NCBI RefSeq assembly: GCF_017355165.1
Contig: NZ_JADILK010000017.1
Span: 18,137 to 82,136, forward strand
Reading direction: 5' to 3'
DNA: 64,000 nt
Origin: Bacillus sp. SD075
Lineage (GTDB): Bacteria; Bacillota; Bacilli; Bacillales; DSM-1321
The stretch's first letter is position 1; each line of letters begins with the position of its first letter. The position numbers and the translations under genes were made by a program. Positions 31,696 to 39,718 of this stretch are shown in pieces. The notes under the pieces are model-generated. The model had not been told where the DNA came from. It worked only from the letters and a program-made list of their open reading frames with translations, and made no database searches.

Positions 31696-32301
31696 ATGCA
31701 GAACTATAATGAATTAGCTCAAAGCGTTAAGATTTCCGATGATAAAAAGCATATATTGCTTGATGCCGCCCCATCTTTATCACTAATCGGAAAAGGCCGC
31801 AGCGCATATGTATTCCGAATACAATCCACCAATAAAGCACTAAAAGTGTTTTTCCCAGATCATACTCAAACAGCTATAACTGAAGCTGAAATATACAAAA
31901 CCGTCCAATCCATCGAATACTATCCCACCCTATATGATGCGGGGGAAAATTACCTGGTTATAGATCACATTGAAGGCAACACTCTTTTTGAATGTTTAAC
32001 TTTAGGGATCCCGGTAACGGAAGAAAACATCGCGGAGATAGACCATGCGCTGCAATTGGCAAGGAAAGAGGGATTGAACCCTTCGGATATCCATTTACGA
32101 AACATCTTCATCACTTCCGAAAAAAAGGTGAAGATCATTGACGTTGCAAGGTTTAAACAAGTGAAATCCTGCAATCAGTGGCACGACTTGAAAAGTGCAT
32201 TTCACCTTTTCTATTCGAAGTCATTTTTTCCGAAGAAGATCCCCAGCTTCATATTGAATTCCATTGCAGCAATTTATAAAAAGAGATTTCTACCCATCTG
32301 A
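31696..32301 (+). CDS. Protein-kinase-like protein, YrzF family
   Basis: A ~201-residue small kinase-fold protein. It has a glycine-loop-like LIGKGRSAYVFRI (residues ~30-42), the ATP-anchoring lysine ALKVFFPD, the hinge YLVIDHIEGNTLFECL, a catalytic-loop-like GLNPSDIHLRNIFI and the metal-binding KIIDVAR (in place of DFG). It resembles B. subtilis YrzF, a putative Ser/Thr kinase. The GTG at 31687 overlaps the ribosome site AGAGGTGA, so ATG 31696 is the likely start. It directly follows the Mn2+ riboswitch and two terminators, with little room for its own promoter. The phosphorylation target is unknown. Confidence 0.82.
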   Translation: MQNYNELAQSVKISDDKKHILLDAAPSLSLIGKGRSAYVFRIQSTNKALKVFFPDHTQTAITEAEIYKTVQSIEYYPTLYDAGENYLVIDHIEGNTLFECLTLGIPVTEENIAEIDHALQLARKEGLNPSDIHLRNIFITSEKKVKIIDVARFKQVKSCNQWHDLKSAFHLFYSKSFFPKKIPSFILNSIAAIYKKRFLPI

Positions 32302-32334
32302 TCATCACTATAAAAAATCACATTGGAGGCACAT

Positions 32335-32778
32335 ATGAAAAAAATAATGACCATTGCTTTACTGTCCATCCTTACATTAAGCGGATGCTCGCTTTTGGGA
32401 GAAGTCAATTCATCATTGGAGTATGCGGATAATGCGACGGAGTATGTAAATACCGTTAAGGATTTTACCAATGAGGTGCCCGCATTATCACAAGATGCCG
32501 TCACGAATGACGAAGCAAGAGCAAATCTTGAAAAAGAACTGGAATTGATGAAAACGGAGATTGAAGAATTCAATGCAACTGAACCACCCCAAATCGCTGA
32601 AGGCTTCCACGAGAAGCTCGTCAGCTCAAATCAACAGCTTTCAGAGGGCATTGAATTATATCTGAATAATATTGAAAATGGCCAGATTGACCCTAAGGCA
32701 TTGGAAGACTCAGAGATTATGAAATCAATCGATAATATAACTGGATTGGCAAAACAAATTGAAGAGTTTGGTAATTAA
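32335..32778 (+). CDS. Small lipoprotein, DUF6376-like
   Basis: A ~147-residue lipoprotein. It has a basic start KKIMTIALLSILTLSGC with lipobox LSGC, so Cys ~18 becomes the acylated N-terminus. It continues with an all-helical, acidic domain (LEYADNATEYVNTVKDFTNEVPALSQDAV... FNATEPPQIAEGFHEKL). The family is known only as DUF6376 in Bacillaceae. ATG 32335 is preceded by TTGGAGG. It lies 33 bp after the YrzF-like kinase gene and may share its transcript. Function unknown. Confidence 0.78.
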   Translation: MKKIMTIALLSILTLSGCSLLGEVNSSLEYADNATEYVNTVKDFTNEVPALSQDAVTNDEARANLEKELELMKTEIEEFNATEPPQIAEGFHEKLVSSNQQLSEGIELYLNNIENGQIDPKALEDSEIMKSIDNITGLAKQIEEFGN

Positions 32779-32820
32779 GCAGGCTGCAATGAATAAAAAG
32801 GAGCGGTCCGAAACAAATTA

Positions 32821-32874
32821 TTGACATGAAACCAAAAGGTTTTATATAATCGACAAAGCGAAACCAATTGGTTT
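32821..32874 (+). promoter_or_regulatory. Promoter with twin ArsR-type operators for the AHSA1/ArsR pair
   Basis: TTGACA (32821-32826), 18-bp spacer, TATAAT (32845-32850). Dyad 1, AAACCAAAAGGTTT (32829-32842), lies in the spacer. Dyad 2, AAACCAATTGGTTT (32861-32874), lies just after the start site. The two are 32 bp apart, about three helix turns. Confidence 0.8.
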
Positions 32875-32903
32875 TATATCTTTAATTAAAAAGGAGAATC
32901 AGT

Positions 32904-33332
32904 ATGGAAAATCAACATACATTACAGGATATCAAGAAGACGGTCATTCTTGAAGCACCTATCCAAAAAGTTTGGGATACAGTTTCGACTTCCGAGGGCA
33001 TAGCTTCTTGGTTCATGCCTAATGATTTTCAACCGAAAGTGGGACATGAGTTCCATGTCCACTCACCTTTTGGTCCATCTCCTTGTAAGGTAACGGAGTT
33101 AGATGCTCCACATCGGCTTTCATTCAGTTGGGATACGGACGGGTGGAGCATCTCGTTCATTTTAAAAGAAATGGATGGCAAAACGGAGTTCACCCTTATT
33201 CATGGTGGTTGGAAAGGGCCTGAAACGATTCTTCCGAAACCGAACGAAAAAAGCTCAGTCATTCGTGATAGAATGGATCATGGCTGGGAACAGATCGTTA
33301 ATCAAAAACTTAAAAAGGCTGTTGAGGGCTAA
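32904..33332 (+). CDS. SRPBCC/AHSA1-domain protein
   Basis: A 142-residue START/Bet v1-fold protein (AHSA1 type: [24 protein letters not shown] near residue 15, then [19 protein letters not shown] and a C-terminal WEQIVNQKL helix). Members bind hydrophobic ligands in a deep pocket. It is the first gene of a two-gene unit; its stop is directly followed by the ArsR gene's GTG. AHSA1-ArsR pairs are common in Bacilli, with the ArsR protein repressing both genes. The ligand is unknown. Confidence 0.88.
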   Translation: MENQHTLQDIKKTVILEAPIQKVWDTVSTSEGIASWFMPNDFQPKVGHEFHVHSPFGPSPCKVTELDAPHRLSFSWDTDGWSISFILKEMDGKTEFTLIHGGWKGPETILPKPNEKSSVIRDRMDHGWEQIVNQKLKKAVEG

Positions 33333-33704
33333 GTGGCTGCAGCAGAAAAGCATGATGTATTTCAGGCTATCGCCGACCCAACCCGCAGAAAGGTCCTGCA
33401 ATTGCTCGCTGAAGGGGATTTACCCATTTCAGAAATCACCTCTCACTTTTCCATGAGCCGTACAGCGATTGCCAAGCATCTTCATATCCTTTCTGAAGCT
33501 GAATTGGTCAGTGGTCGGAAGGTAGGAAGGGAAAAACGCTTTCGGCTTCAGCCAGAACCTTTAGCGGAATTGAAACAGTGGCTTTCCTTTTACGATCAAT
33601 TCTGGGATAACAAACTATCCATCCTTAAACATGTGATTGAAGGTTCAGCGGAAAATGGATTGAAAATCATCGAAAAAGAAATGGACACGGATGAACCTTC
33701 ATAA
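33333..33704 (+). CDS. ArsR-family transcriptional regulator
   Basis: A 123-residue ArsR/SmtB winged helix: DVFQAIADPTRRKVLQLLAEGDLPISEITSHFSMSRTAIAKHLHILSEAELVSGRKVGREKRFRL. It lacks the metal-binding CxC of true arsenic/zinc sensors, so it is of the non-metal type found beside AHSA1 proteins. The GTG start follows the upstream TAA directly, with GAGGG as ribosome site. It probably binds the twin AACCAAnnGGTT dyads at the promoter. Confidence 0.88.
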   Translation: MAAAEKHDVFQAIADPTRRKVLQLLAEGDLPISEITSHFSMSRTAIAKHLHILSEAELVSGRKVGREKRFRLQPEPLAELKQWLSFYDQFWDNKLSILKHVIEGSAENGLKIIEKEMDTDEPS

Positions 33705-33739
33705 GAAAACCCCCGGCGCATTGCACCGGGGGTTTTCTT
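33703..33739. terminator. Bidirectional intrinsic terminator between arsR-like and yhgE
   Basis: A 14-bp perfect stem AAGAAAACCCCCGG (33703-33716) / CCGGGGGTTTTCTT (33726-33739). It serves both convergent units. Confidence 0.92.
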
Positions 33740-33746
33740 CATTAAT

Positions 33747-36602
33747 TTATGCATCCAGCTCAACCTTGTGCGCTTTGCGCTTCCTGATGACCATCGTTAG
33801 CAATAATAATAGATTAAAGACTATGATGCATCCAGTAAGGAACACTATACTCGTTGTCAATGCATCCGCTCCGAGACTCGTACTCATCGCCTGACGGAAG
33901 CCCATGACCGAGTATGTCATCGGTATGAACGGGTGAACATGACTGAAGAAGTTATTGGTCAGCTCCACTGGGAACATCCCTCCGCTTGCACCTAGCTGCA
34001 ATACAAGGAATATCATCGCCAATAAACGACCTGGATTTCCAAATCCTACGGTCAAGAAGGTTACGATGAACATGAAGGTAAGGGAAGTCAGTATGGAAAC
34101 CCCAATGAATTGCCCCATGTTCTCGACCTGTAAATCCATTCCCCAAATCATGATCGCATCCAACACCAATGCAGATAGTGTCGCTTGGATGAATAGAACC
34201 GTAAATTTACTGAACCACCATGCCACTCCTGATGTTGGCCTTGTTGAAGGCAAGCCTGTCGGGAATCCCATATTGAAGGCAATGGCTCCTACAAATAGCC
34301 CAAGGGACAATACATAAGGAGCCAATGCATGACCATAATTCGGCACGTCACTGCTTTTTTGTTCCTTAACCTGAGTCGGCTCAGCAATCATGCTGTAATT
34401 ATCCTCTGTAGTTTTATTTTCACTTATTTCTTCTGCACCATCACTGAGTTTTTCAGAGAGCTCGACCGTTCCATCTTTAAGCGAGGAAATTCCATCACCC
34501 AATTTACCGGAACCTTCAGCAAGTGCTGATGAGCCTTCATTGATCTTACCTGCGCCATCAGCAAGCTGAATGACTCCATTGCTTAAAGTAGGCAGATTGC
34601 CTGCCAATTGTTCAGTGCCTTTAACAAGTGCTGATGAGCCCTCGTTCAAGGCAGCTGAGTTGGCGTTTAGTTGATTGGCACCACTAGCCAGTTTGTTTGC
34701 CCCTTCGCCAACTTGGCTAACACCGAATGCATACTTCTCAAGACCATTCCCAAAGGAGGATGACCCTGCTTGAAGTTGTGAAACCCCATCTACCAACTGA
34801 CCAGAACCCTCAGTTAGTTTTGAAAGACCATTATTTAACGAGGAACCGCCTTGTGCTAACTGGTTGATCCCCTTCACTAATTCTGGTGTCCGTTCATTTA
34901 AACTATGTGTTGCCTCCGTTAATTGATTGCTCCCCTCAACAGCTTCATTCAAGCCGCCATTTAATTGGGTTGCACCAGGAATCAATTGTTCTTCCAGTGC
35001 GTTCCTTATTGCCGTATATCCGTTTAACGCTGTAACGGTGTTTGGATTGACCTTATTCACCGCATTATTTAAATTGGCCACTTGTTCCGGAAGCTGACCT
35101 AATCCATTCAATACGGGCATTACTTTATCCGTTAATTGCGTCGATAAGTCGGATACACTTGCAGCAAGAGTCGATGCAATCTGTTTTTGTGCTTCCGCCT
35201 GGTTTTGAAGTTCATTTTGAATGGCTCCGATTAATTCGGATTGTTGTTCACCGGTCAAGCTTTTGAACGCTTCCGTGTTTTGAACGGCATTGATTGTACT
35301 TTGCCCATTATTCGCAATTGTTGATTGAAGTTCGATTAAAGCCGCTTGGCTATTCTTGAGATCTTCATTAATGCCTGATACGGTACCGGACGTGCCGCTT
35401 CCTGCGGGAACCGCTTCTTGCAATTGATTTACACCGCTTTGAATGCTAGTCAGTCCTTGCTCAAGTTGACTCAGCTGTTCCTCTGCGGGCAATTGGCCAT
35501 CCATTTTTTTCAGGCCGTCATTTAACGCCTCGCTTCCTTCTGCCAATTGATTGATTCCCTCATTTAAACTCTGCTGACCTGCTGCCAACTTTGGAATTCC
35601 TGTCGATTGGTCCGTCAGCTGGCTTGCATTTTGTGATAATTGATTCAACCCATCATTCAAATTCGCACTGCCTGATTGAGCTTGTGCCAAACCATTATTT
35701 AAACTTTGGGCTCCTGGAACCACTTTGGCCAGCCCAGTGGAAAGTTGGGTAGAACCTTGTATAAGTGCCTCACTATTATTAGTTAATTCCCCTGTGCCTG
35801 ATGCGAGTTCGTCCGCACCCTGTTGCAACTGACCGACACCGGAAGTGTATTGCGAAATTCCCTTATTTAATTCCGACGCGCCACTTTCAAGCTTATTTGC
35901 TCCTTCCATAAACTCGCCTACGCCAATTTGAAGTTTATCCGCTCCATCTTTAAAGGTTAAAGTGCTGGAAGCTAATTTATTCAGATTTTCTGTCACTTCT
36001 GTGTTTCCTTCATGCAGTTTTTCAGCACCGTCATCCAGTTTGGATGCCCCATCTGCTGCATCGTCCAATCCTTCTCCGATTTCATCCAGTTGGGAAAAGA
36101 TCGCTTCCGCATATTCTTTTGTGACACTTTCGGCAATTTCCGTTTTCAAATTATTCGTTGCCTGTTTTCCGACCGTTTCAGAAACGAAACTTCGTCCAGG
36201 GTTCACGTCATACGTTAAATTCATTTTTTTTGGCTTATCATCCATGACGGTTGAAGCATTTTTTGAAAAGTCTTCCGGAATGGTAACGACCATATAATAG
36301 GTCCCATCATCGAATCCTTTTTTCGCCGCTTTTTCCGTTACGAAATGCCATTCTAAATCATCATTGTCCTTCAATTGCTCGATTAGCTCATTACCGACTG
36401 ATAAGGTCTTGCCCTCATATTCCGCCTTCACATCCTTATTCACGACCGCAACAGGCAATTTACCTGTATTCCCATATGGATTCCAAGCAGAACTAAGGAA
36501 TAACCCCCCATAAATAATCGGGACGAACAGTAAAACGATTGCGACACCGAGCAGTTTTCGATTTGTAAGGAAAAGCTTCCATTCCTGTTTAAGCATGTTC
36601 AC
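33747..36602 (-). CDS. yhgE: YhgE/Pip-domain membrane protein (ABC-2 permease-like, phage-infection-protein family)
   Basis: A 951-residue protein. An N-terminal helix (LLGVAIVLLFVPIIYGGLFLS, ~18-38) is followed by an extracytoplasmic head with a YhgE_Nterm domain and a very long coiled/helical stalk (~170-735) of repeated Leu-x(2-3)-Gly units (GLNQLSQ, ASGANQLNAN, GSSALVKG). Five C-terminal helices of ABC-2 type (~755-940) end it. Pip of Lactococcus is a phage receptor, and YhgE relatives anchor type VIIb secretion as YueB/EsaA cousins. The GTG start overlaps the stop of an Rrf2-type gene by 4 bp, and a bidirectional terminator follows. Confidence 0.85.
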   Translation of the reverse strand: MNMLKQEWKLFLTNRKLLGVAIVLLFVPIIYGGLFLSSAWNPYGNTGKLPVAVVNKDVKAEYEGKTLSVGNELIEQLKDNDDLEWHFVTEKAAKKGFDDGTYYMVVTIPEDFSKNASTVMDDKPKKMNLTYDVNPGRSFVSETVGKQATNNLKTEIAESVTKEYAEAIFSQLDEIGEGLDDAADGASKLDDGAEKLHEGNTEVTENLNKLASSTLTFKDGADKLQIGVGEFMEGANKLESGASELNKGISQYTSGVGQLQQGADELASGTGELTNNSEALIQGSTQLSTGLAKVVPGAQSLNNGLAQAQSGSANLNDGLNQLSQNASQLTDQSTGIPKLAAGQQSLNEGINQLAEGSEALNDGLKKMDGQLPAEEQLSQLEQGLTSIQSGVNQLQEAVPAGSGTSGTVSGINEDLKNSQAALIELQSTIANNGQSTINAVQNTEAFKSLTGEQQSELIGAIQNELQNQAEAQKQIASTLAASVSDLSTQLTDKVMPVLNGLGQLPEQVANLNNAVNKVNPNTVTALNGYTAIRNALEEQLIPGATQLNGGLNEAVEGSNQLTEATHSLNERTPELVKGINQLAQGGSSLNNGLSKLTEGSGQLVDGVSQLQAGSSSFGNGLEKYAFGVSQVGEGANKLASGANQLNANSAALNEGSSALVKGTEQLAGNLPTLSNGVIQLADGAGKINEGSSALAEGSGKLGDGISSLKDGTVELSEKLSDGAEEISENKTTEDNYSMIAEPTQVKEQKSSDVPNYGHALAPYVLSLGLFVGAIAFNMGFPTGLPSTRPTSGVAWWFSKFTVLFIQATLSALVLDAIMIWGMDLQVENMGQFIGVSILTSLTFMFIVTFLTVGFGNPGRLLAMIFLVLQLGASGGMFPVELTNNFFSHVHPFIPMTYSVMGFRQAMSTSLGADALTTSIVFLTGCIIVFNLLLLLTMVIRKRKAHKVELDA

Positions 36603-37105
36603 TTCTTTTCACCTTTCTTTTCACGCAGTACATCACTCAATGACGCCTTATTCCAATTAAGAGTCGGTATGTCCGTGGTGCCAAAGCTTTCTTTAAGCAA
36701 ATCCGCTACTGTTTGACTGGAAAAGAACTCGATTAAAAGTTGATCCGCCCGAGAAAACATCCGACGAAGGACGTCCATCCCCTTCTCCGCATATTCTCCA
36801 TCTTTAAACGCTTTTTCTATAAGTCCTGTATCCGGAAACATCGAAATGGGACCTTCCATCGCCTCAATGATTTCAAGGTTTTTAATCTTATCTACACTTT
36901 TGGCAAGAGTAAGGCCGCCATTATTACCAGGAACGGAAGTGATTATCTGCTTAACGACCAATTTCCTTATGATTTTTTTCAAATAAGAAGGAGATACTTC
37001 TAATCGCCTGCTGATCTCATTTGAAGAAAGCGGTACATTTTTATCCTGGGTAGAGAGTATAACAATGATGCATATAGCTTGCTCGACCCCTTTTGTAAAT
37101 TGCAA
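36599..37105 (-). CDS. Rrf2-family transcriptional regulator controlling yhgE
   Basis: A 168-residue Rrf2 winged helix: VEQAICIIVILSTQDKNVPLSSNEISRRLEVSPSYLKKIIRKLVVKQIITSVPGNNGGLTLAKS. It continues with a ~75-residue C-terminal extension. No Fe-S cysteines are seen. The TTG start follows GAGGTG at 7 bases. It is the first gene of a coupled pair with yhgE (4-bp overlap); such yhgE genes more often sit with TetR regulators. Two direct copies of a dyad lie just upstream, consistent with autorepression. Confidence 0.85.
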   Translation of the reverse strand: MQFTKGVEQAICIIVILSTQDKNVPLSSNEISRRLEVSPSYLKKIIRKLVVKQIITSVPGNNGGLTLAKSVDKIKNLEIIEAMEGPISMFPDTGLIEKAFKDGEYAEKGMDVLRRMFSRADQLLIEFFSSQTVADLLKESFGTTDIPTLNWNKASLSDVLREKKGEKK

Positions 37106-37131
37106 ATCAGTTCACCTCTTTCAGCATCTAT

Positions 37132-37170
37132 ATGGATATTCGATATCCATAATGGATATTCGGTATCTAT
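37132..37170 (-). promoter_or_regulatory. Twin operators upstream of the rrf2-yhgE pair
   Basis: ATGGATATTCGATATCCAT (37132-37150) is a perfect dyad (8-3-8), and ATGGATATTCGGTATCTAT (37152-37170) an imperfect copy. The period is 20 bp, so two dimers would bind on the same helix face. Confidence 0.7.
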
Positions 37171-37221
37171 AATTAAAGCCCGTTTCCTCTTAGAAATCAA
37201 GTTATTTTTAGAAAAAATTCC

Positions 37222-37264
37222 TAAAAAAAGATGAACCCCTTATTACAGCACCATACGGGGTTCA
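37222..37264 (-). terminator. Intrinsic terminator of the thioredoxin-like gene
   Basis: Stem TGAACCCC / GGGGTTCA (37232-37264). On the minus strand it is followed by TCTTTTTTTAGG. Confidence 0.75.
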
Positions 37265-37280
37265 CCTTTACCAGGATCTA

Positions 37281-37595
37281 TTATAGTTCTTTTAGAAATT
37301 CATTGACCGCTTCTGGAGTTTTAGCATTTGCACTGTGCAGATGTGCAACCTTTTCTCCATTTTTAAATACTAAAAATGATGGAATTCCCATTACCGTTTG
37401 CTCTTCAGAAATCTCAGGGAACTCGTCACGATCGATTGTAAACCACTGTTTGTCCTGATGTTCTTGAGTGATCTCATCGATGAACATGTCTAAACGTTTG
37501 CAGTCCGGACACCATGTAGTCGTAAAAATCCCGACCGTCAGTCCCTCTTGGTTGATTTGTTCACGGTATTCTTGTTCTGTATTGATATTTTTCAT
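37281..37595 (-). CDS. Thioredoxin-family protein
   Basis: A 104-residue cytoplasmic thioredoxin with active site FTTTWCPDCKRLD (WCPDC, near residue 31), the IDRDEFPEIS segment, and cis-Pro motif GIPSFLVFKNGEK near 74. The CPDC dipeptide differs from the CGPC of TrxA, so it is a thioredoxin-like reductase or bacilliredoxin-like protein of unknown partner. The start at 37595 is set by GGAGGAG seven bases upstream; longer readings have no ribosome site. Monocistronic. Confidence 0.85.
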   Translation of the reverse strand: MKNINTEQEYREQINQEGLTVGIFTTTWCPDCKRLDMFIDEITQEHQDKQWFTIDRDEFPEISEEQTVMGIPSFLVFKNGEKVAHLHSANAKTPEAVNEFLKEL

Positions 37596-37944
37596 GATCG
37601 TCTCCTCCGGGCTTTTCTTATCCTCATACATTAATCCATGAATTAATGTACTCAAGGATTAATATATAATTAATTCGTTCACAGCACAAACGGTTTATCC
37701 TGGATCAATCTAACTCTTGCCCGTTTAATGTACCTTTGCTACGTACTGGGCAGCGACGCCACTTCCTGGAATCCAAATCTCTCATTTATGAAAGAGGAGA
37801 TCCTCGAAATGAACGATCAATAAAAGGGCCATGATTGAAATTGCCCATTTAAAGTAAAAATATAGGAACATCCGATTTGGACGTTCCCGTTCTTATTCCA
37901 TTAAAGCCCCCTATAATGATAACTGTAAAGCTAATGAAGCTTTT
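37596..37944. other. Intergenic stretch
   Basis: Holds the thioredoxin-like gene's promoter region and little else that I can identify. Weak G+C-poor hairpins are visible, for example GAACAtcc...GGACGTTC at 37867-37890. No gene is supported. Confidence 0.4.
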
Positions 37945-38439
37945 TTAAAAGCTGCGTTTGCCTGGCCAAGCTCCTTGCATTTTACTTAGGAATACAATTT
38001 GTCCAATATGATATGCGTCGTGCATTGCTAAACTCTTCAGTTCAAGCACTAATGAATTATCTTCTCCTGGGATCTGTCTATACAAATCTTCATGTTCTGA
38101 TTTTGCTAGTATTTTTCCAAGTTCACGATGAACATAAAAGTATTCTTGTTTTGTTTCCTTCCAATTTTCTACCGTCTCAGTTGGTAATCGAAATGTAGAT
38201 TCATTATTTTCTGCCTGTGGTTCATTCGCTGTTTCACCAAGAAATCGCATCAGAAATCTCTTTTCATAGAAAAGTAAATGACAAACTAATTCCCAAATGG
38301 AATTCATTGCCCCATCAGCTGGTTTCCAAATGGCCTGTTCAAAAGTGATATCCTTTAGCACTTTTTCAAGTGGTGGAAACCAGTCTTCTTCATCTAAGCA
38401 GCTTGCCCATTGCTGTAACAAAAGTGTCTTTACATCCAT
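37945..38439 (-). CDS. DinB-family (DinB_2) protein
   Basis: A 164-residue four-helix-bundle protein. It has the DinB pattern of metal-ligand histidines: one in SIWELVCHLLFYEKRFL near residue 54 and the pair in AMHDAYHIGQIVFLSK near 145. Family members are metal-dependent, some act as bacillithiol- or mycothiol-dependent transferases, and many are damage-inducible. No neighbour points to a specific role. Confidence 0.82.
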   Translation of the reverse strand: MDVKTLLLQQWASCLDEEDWFPPLEKVLKDITFEQAIWKPADGAMNSIWELVCHLLFYEKRFLMRFLGETANEPQAENNESTFRLPTETVENWKETKQEYFYVHRELGKILAKSEHEDLYRQIPGEDNSLVLELKSLAMHDAYHIGQIVFLSKMQGAWPGKRSF

Positions 38440-38682
38440 TTTCTATTCCCTCCAATTTAATCCCTTTAATAGCTAATCCCTTTGGTCAAAATTCATTTGC
38501 GGCGTGTTGTAGATAGCTCACTAATTAAGGTGTCATGCCAATTCCTTGTTCAATTAATCTGGCCATTTACGGAACAATGAACCTTCCGTTATTTGGAAAA
38601 TTCTGATAACCTTAGTTTATCAGAAGTTGTGTTAACTGAGAAAGAACAACTGTCTAAAACCATTTTGGTTATCTTTTATATG

Positions 38683-38790
38683 TTAGATGGTGTCTAAGAA
38701 TTGGAACCATCTAACATAATGGTCTAGATATTTAGTCGCTACACCATTAAAACGTTCCATCCAGCTCTTTAAACGGCTGATCCCTTTAAC
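38683..38790 (-). pseudogene. IS1595/ISXO2-type transposase C-terminal remnant
   Basis: About 32 residues ending at 38683 read ISRLKSWMERFNGVATKYLD then HYVRWFQFLDTI. This is the characteristic end of IS1595-group transposases (SRLK-W---FNGVATKYL-NYL-WF-FL). The catalytic DDE core is missing, and upstream residues (KANGREQVKG) only partly fit. A palindrome TTCTGATAA / TTATCAGAA at 38601-38625 lies just past the stop and could be part of an end, but I cannot define the element. Confidence 0.6.
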
Positions 38791-38913
38791 TTGCTCCCTA
38801 CCATTTGCTTTAAAGCGATGATGCTCAATCCGAAGGGAATACCCTTCAATCATACATTCGATGAACTGAAGCCTTTTACTAGGCATATGAGTTCTGTAAG
38901 AGGCGTGTTCGTC

Positions 38914-39081
38914 CTATCTGTGAATGTCTTGATAGACTGTATGTTGGGGAAAAGCCCTTTTACCGGCAATCTCTTTCTTCTTGGTTTGAGATACCCATGC
39001 TATCGAGGCAATGACCCCGAATACGATCACGCCCATCACTATCAATAAGCTTCTTCTTTCATGGCTGGCTCCTTCGGTCAT
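38914..39081 (-). CDS. Possible 55-residue single-pass membrane protein
   Basis: An open frame from ATG 39081 to TAG 38914. A polar start (MTEGASHERR) is followed by one strong membrane helix (SLLIVMGVIVFGVIASIAWV) and a basic tail (SQTKKKEIAGKR). The ribosome site (GAAGTG at ~9 bases) is weak and it lies between an IS remnant and an intergenic stretch, so it may be a fragment. No family recognised. Confidence 0.35.
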   Translation of the reverse strand: MTEGASHERRSLLIVMGVIVFGVIASIAWVSQTKKKEIAGKRAFPQHTVYQDIHR

Positions 39082-39311
39082 GGTGTATTCACTTCATATT
39101 CATGTTCGGCCAGGAACATAAAAATGGTATTGTTAAATTCTCTTTTAGACTGCTAAACTTGCTGTCTTAAAGTCATCAACCCTTCCACTATTAACATGAC
39201 TTTTCTTATGTAATCCCATAAGGTATTTTGGCTATTTGTGTTAAAATATACATTAAATTCCGAGTGTTTCTGCTTAAGTAGTTTTTGGCAAATGAAAAGG
39301 GAGTGTTGTTA

Positions 39312-39521
39312 ATGAATCGAATTTGTAATCAGTGCCAAACTGAAATGATAGATGAATGCAAAGTAAATATTCAAGGCGGAATGAATGGGATAAAGATTAG
39401 TCAAAAGAAAGGACTCTTCAGTAGTGTTTCTGCATACCCTAAAGCGTCTGTATGCCCGAACTGCGGTTATGTAGCTTTCTATATTGATGAGTTTAGAGAA
39501 TTCATTACGTACCATAAATGA
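39312..39521 (+). CDS. Small zinc-ribbon-like protein
   Basis: A 69-residue protein with an N-terminal CNQCQTEMIDEC and a C-terminal SVCPNCGYVAFYIDE, so two CxxC knuckles ~45 residues apart could hold one Zn. The rest is a short beta segment (VNIQGGMNGIKISQKKG). Similar small proteins are annotated in Bacilli as nucleic-acid-binding or zinc-ribbon proteins. ATG 39312 has AAGGGAG eight bases upstream; an earlier in-frame TTG has none. Confidence 0.75.
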   Translation: MNRICNQCQTEMIDECKVNIQGGMNGIKISQKKGLFSSVSAYPKASVCPNCGYVAFYIDEFREFITYHK

Positions 39522-39556
39522 TTACGATTTATTCAAAATTTTAATATATCCTTATT

Positions 39557-39595
39557 AAAAAAAGTGAAACTCCCAATTATATATCAGGAGTTTCA
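39557..39595 (-). terminator. Intrinsic terminator for the VOC gene at 39.7-40.4 kb
   Basis: Stem TGAAACTCC (39565-39573) / GGAGTTTCA (39587-39595). A run of A at 39557-39563 gives a U-run on the minus strand. It may also end the zinc-ribbon gene. Confidence 0.7.
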
Positions 39596-39718
39596 GGCTT
39601 ATCATCTTAAGGCTTGAATCAGTTTGGTAGTTTGGAGATACATCAATGGCAGGCGGGCAGCCCTGCTTCTGATGATTGAATCGGTCGAATATGTTTATGG
39701 CCAAAATATAAATCTACA

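Noticed and set aside
33747..37105. YhgE pair as part of a type VII secretion locus
   Set aside because: No EsxA/WXG100, EssC or other T7SS genes are present; only the general Pip/YhgE similarity supports it.
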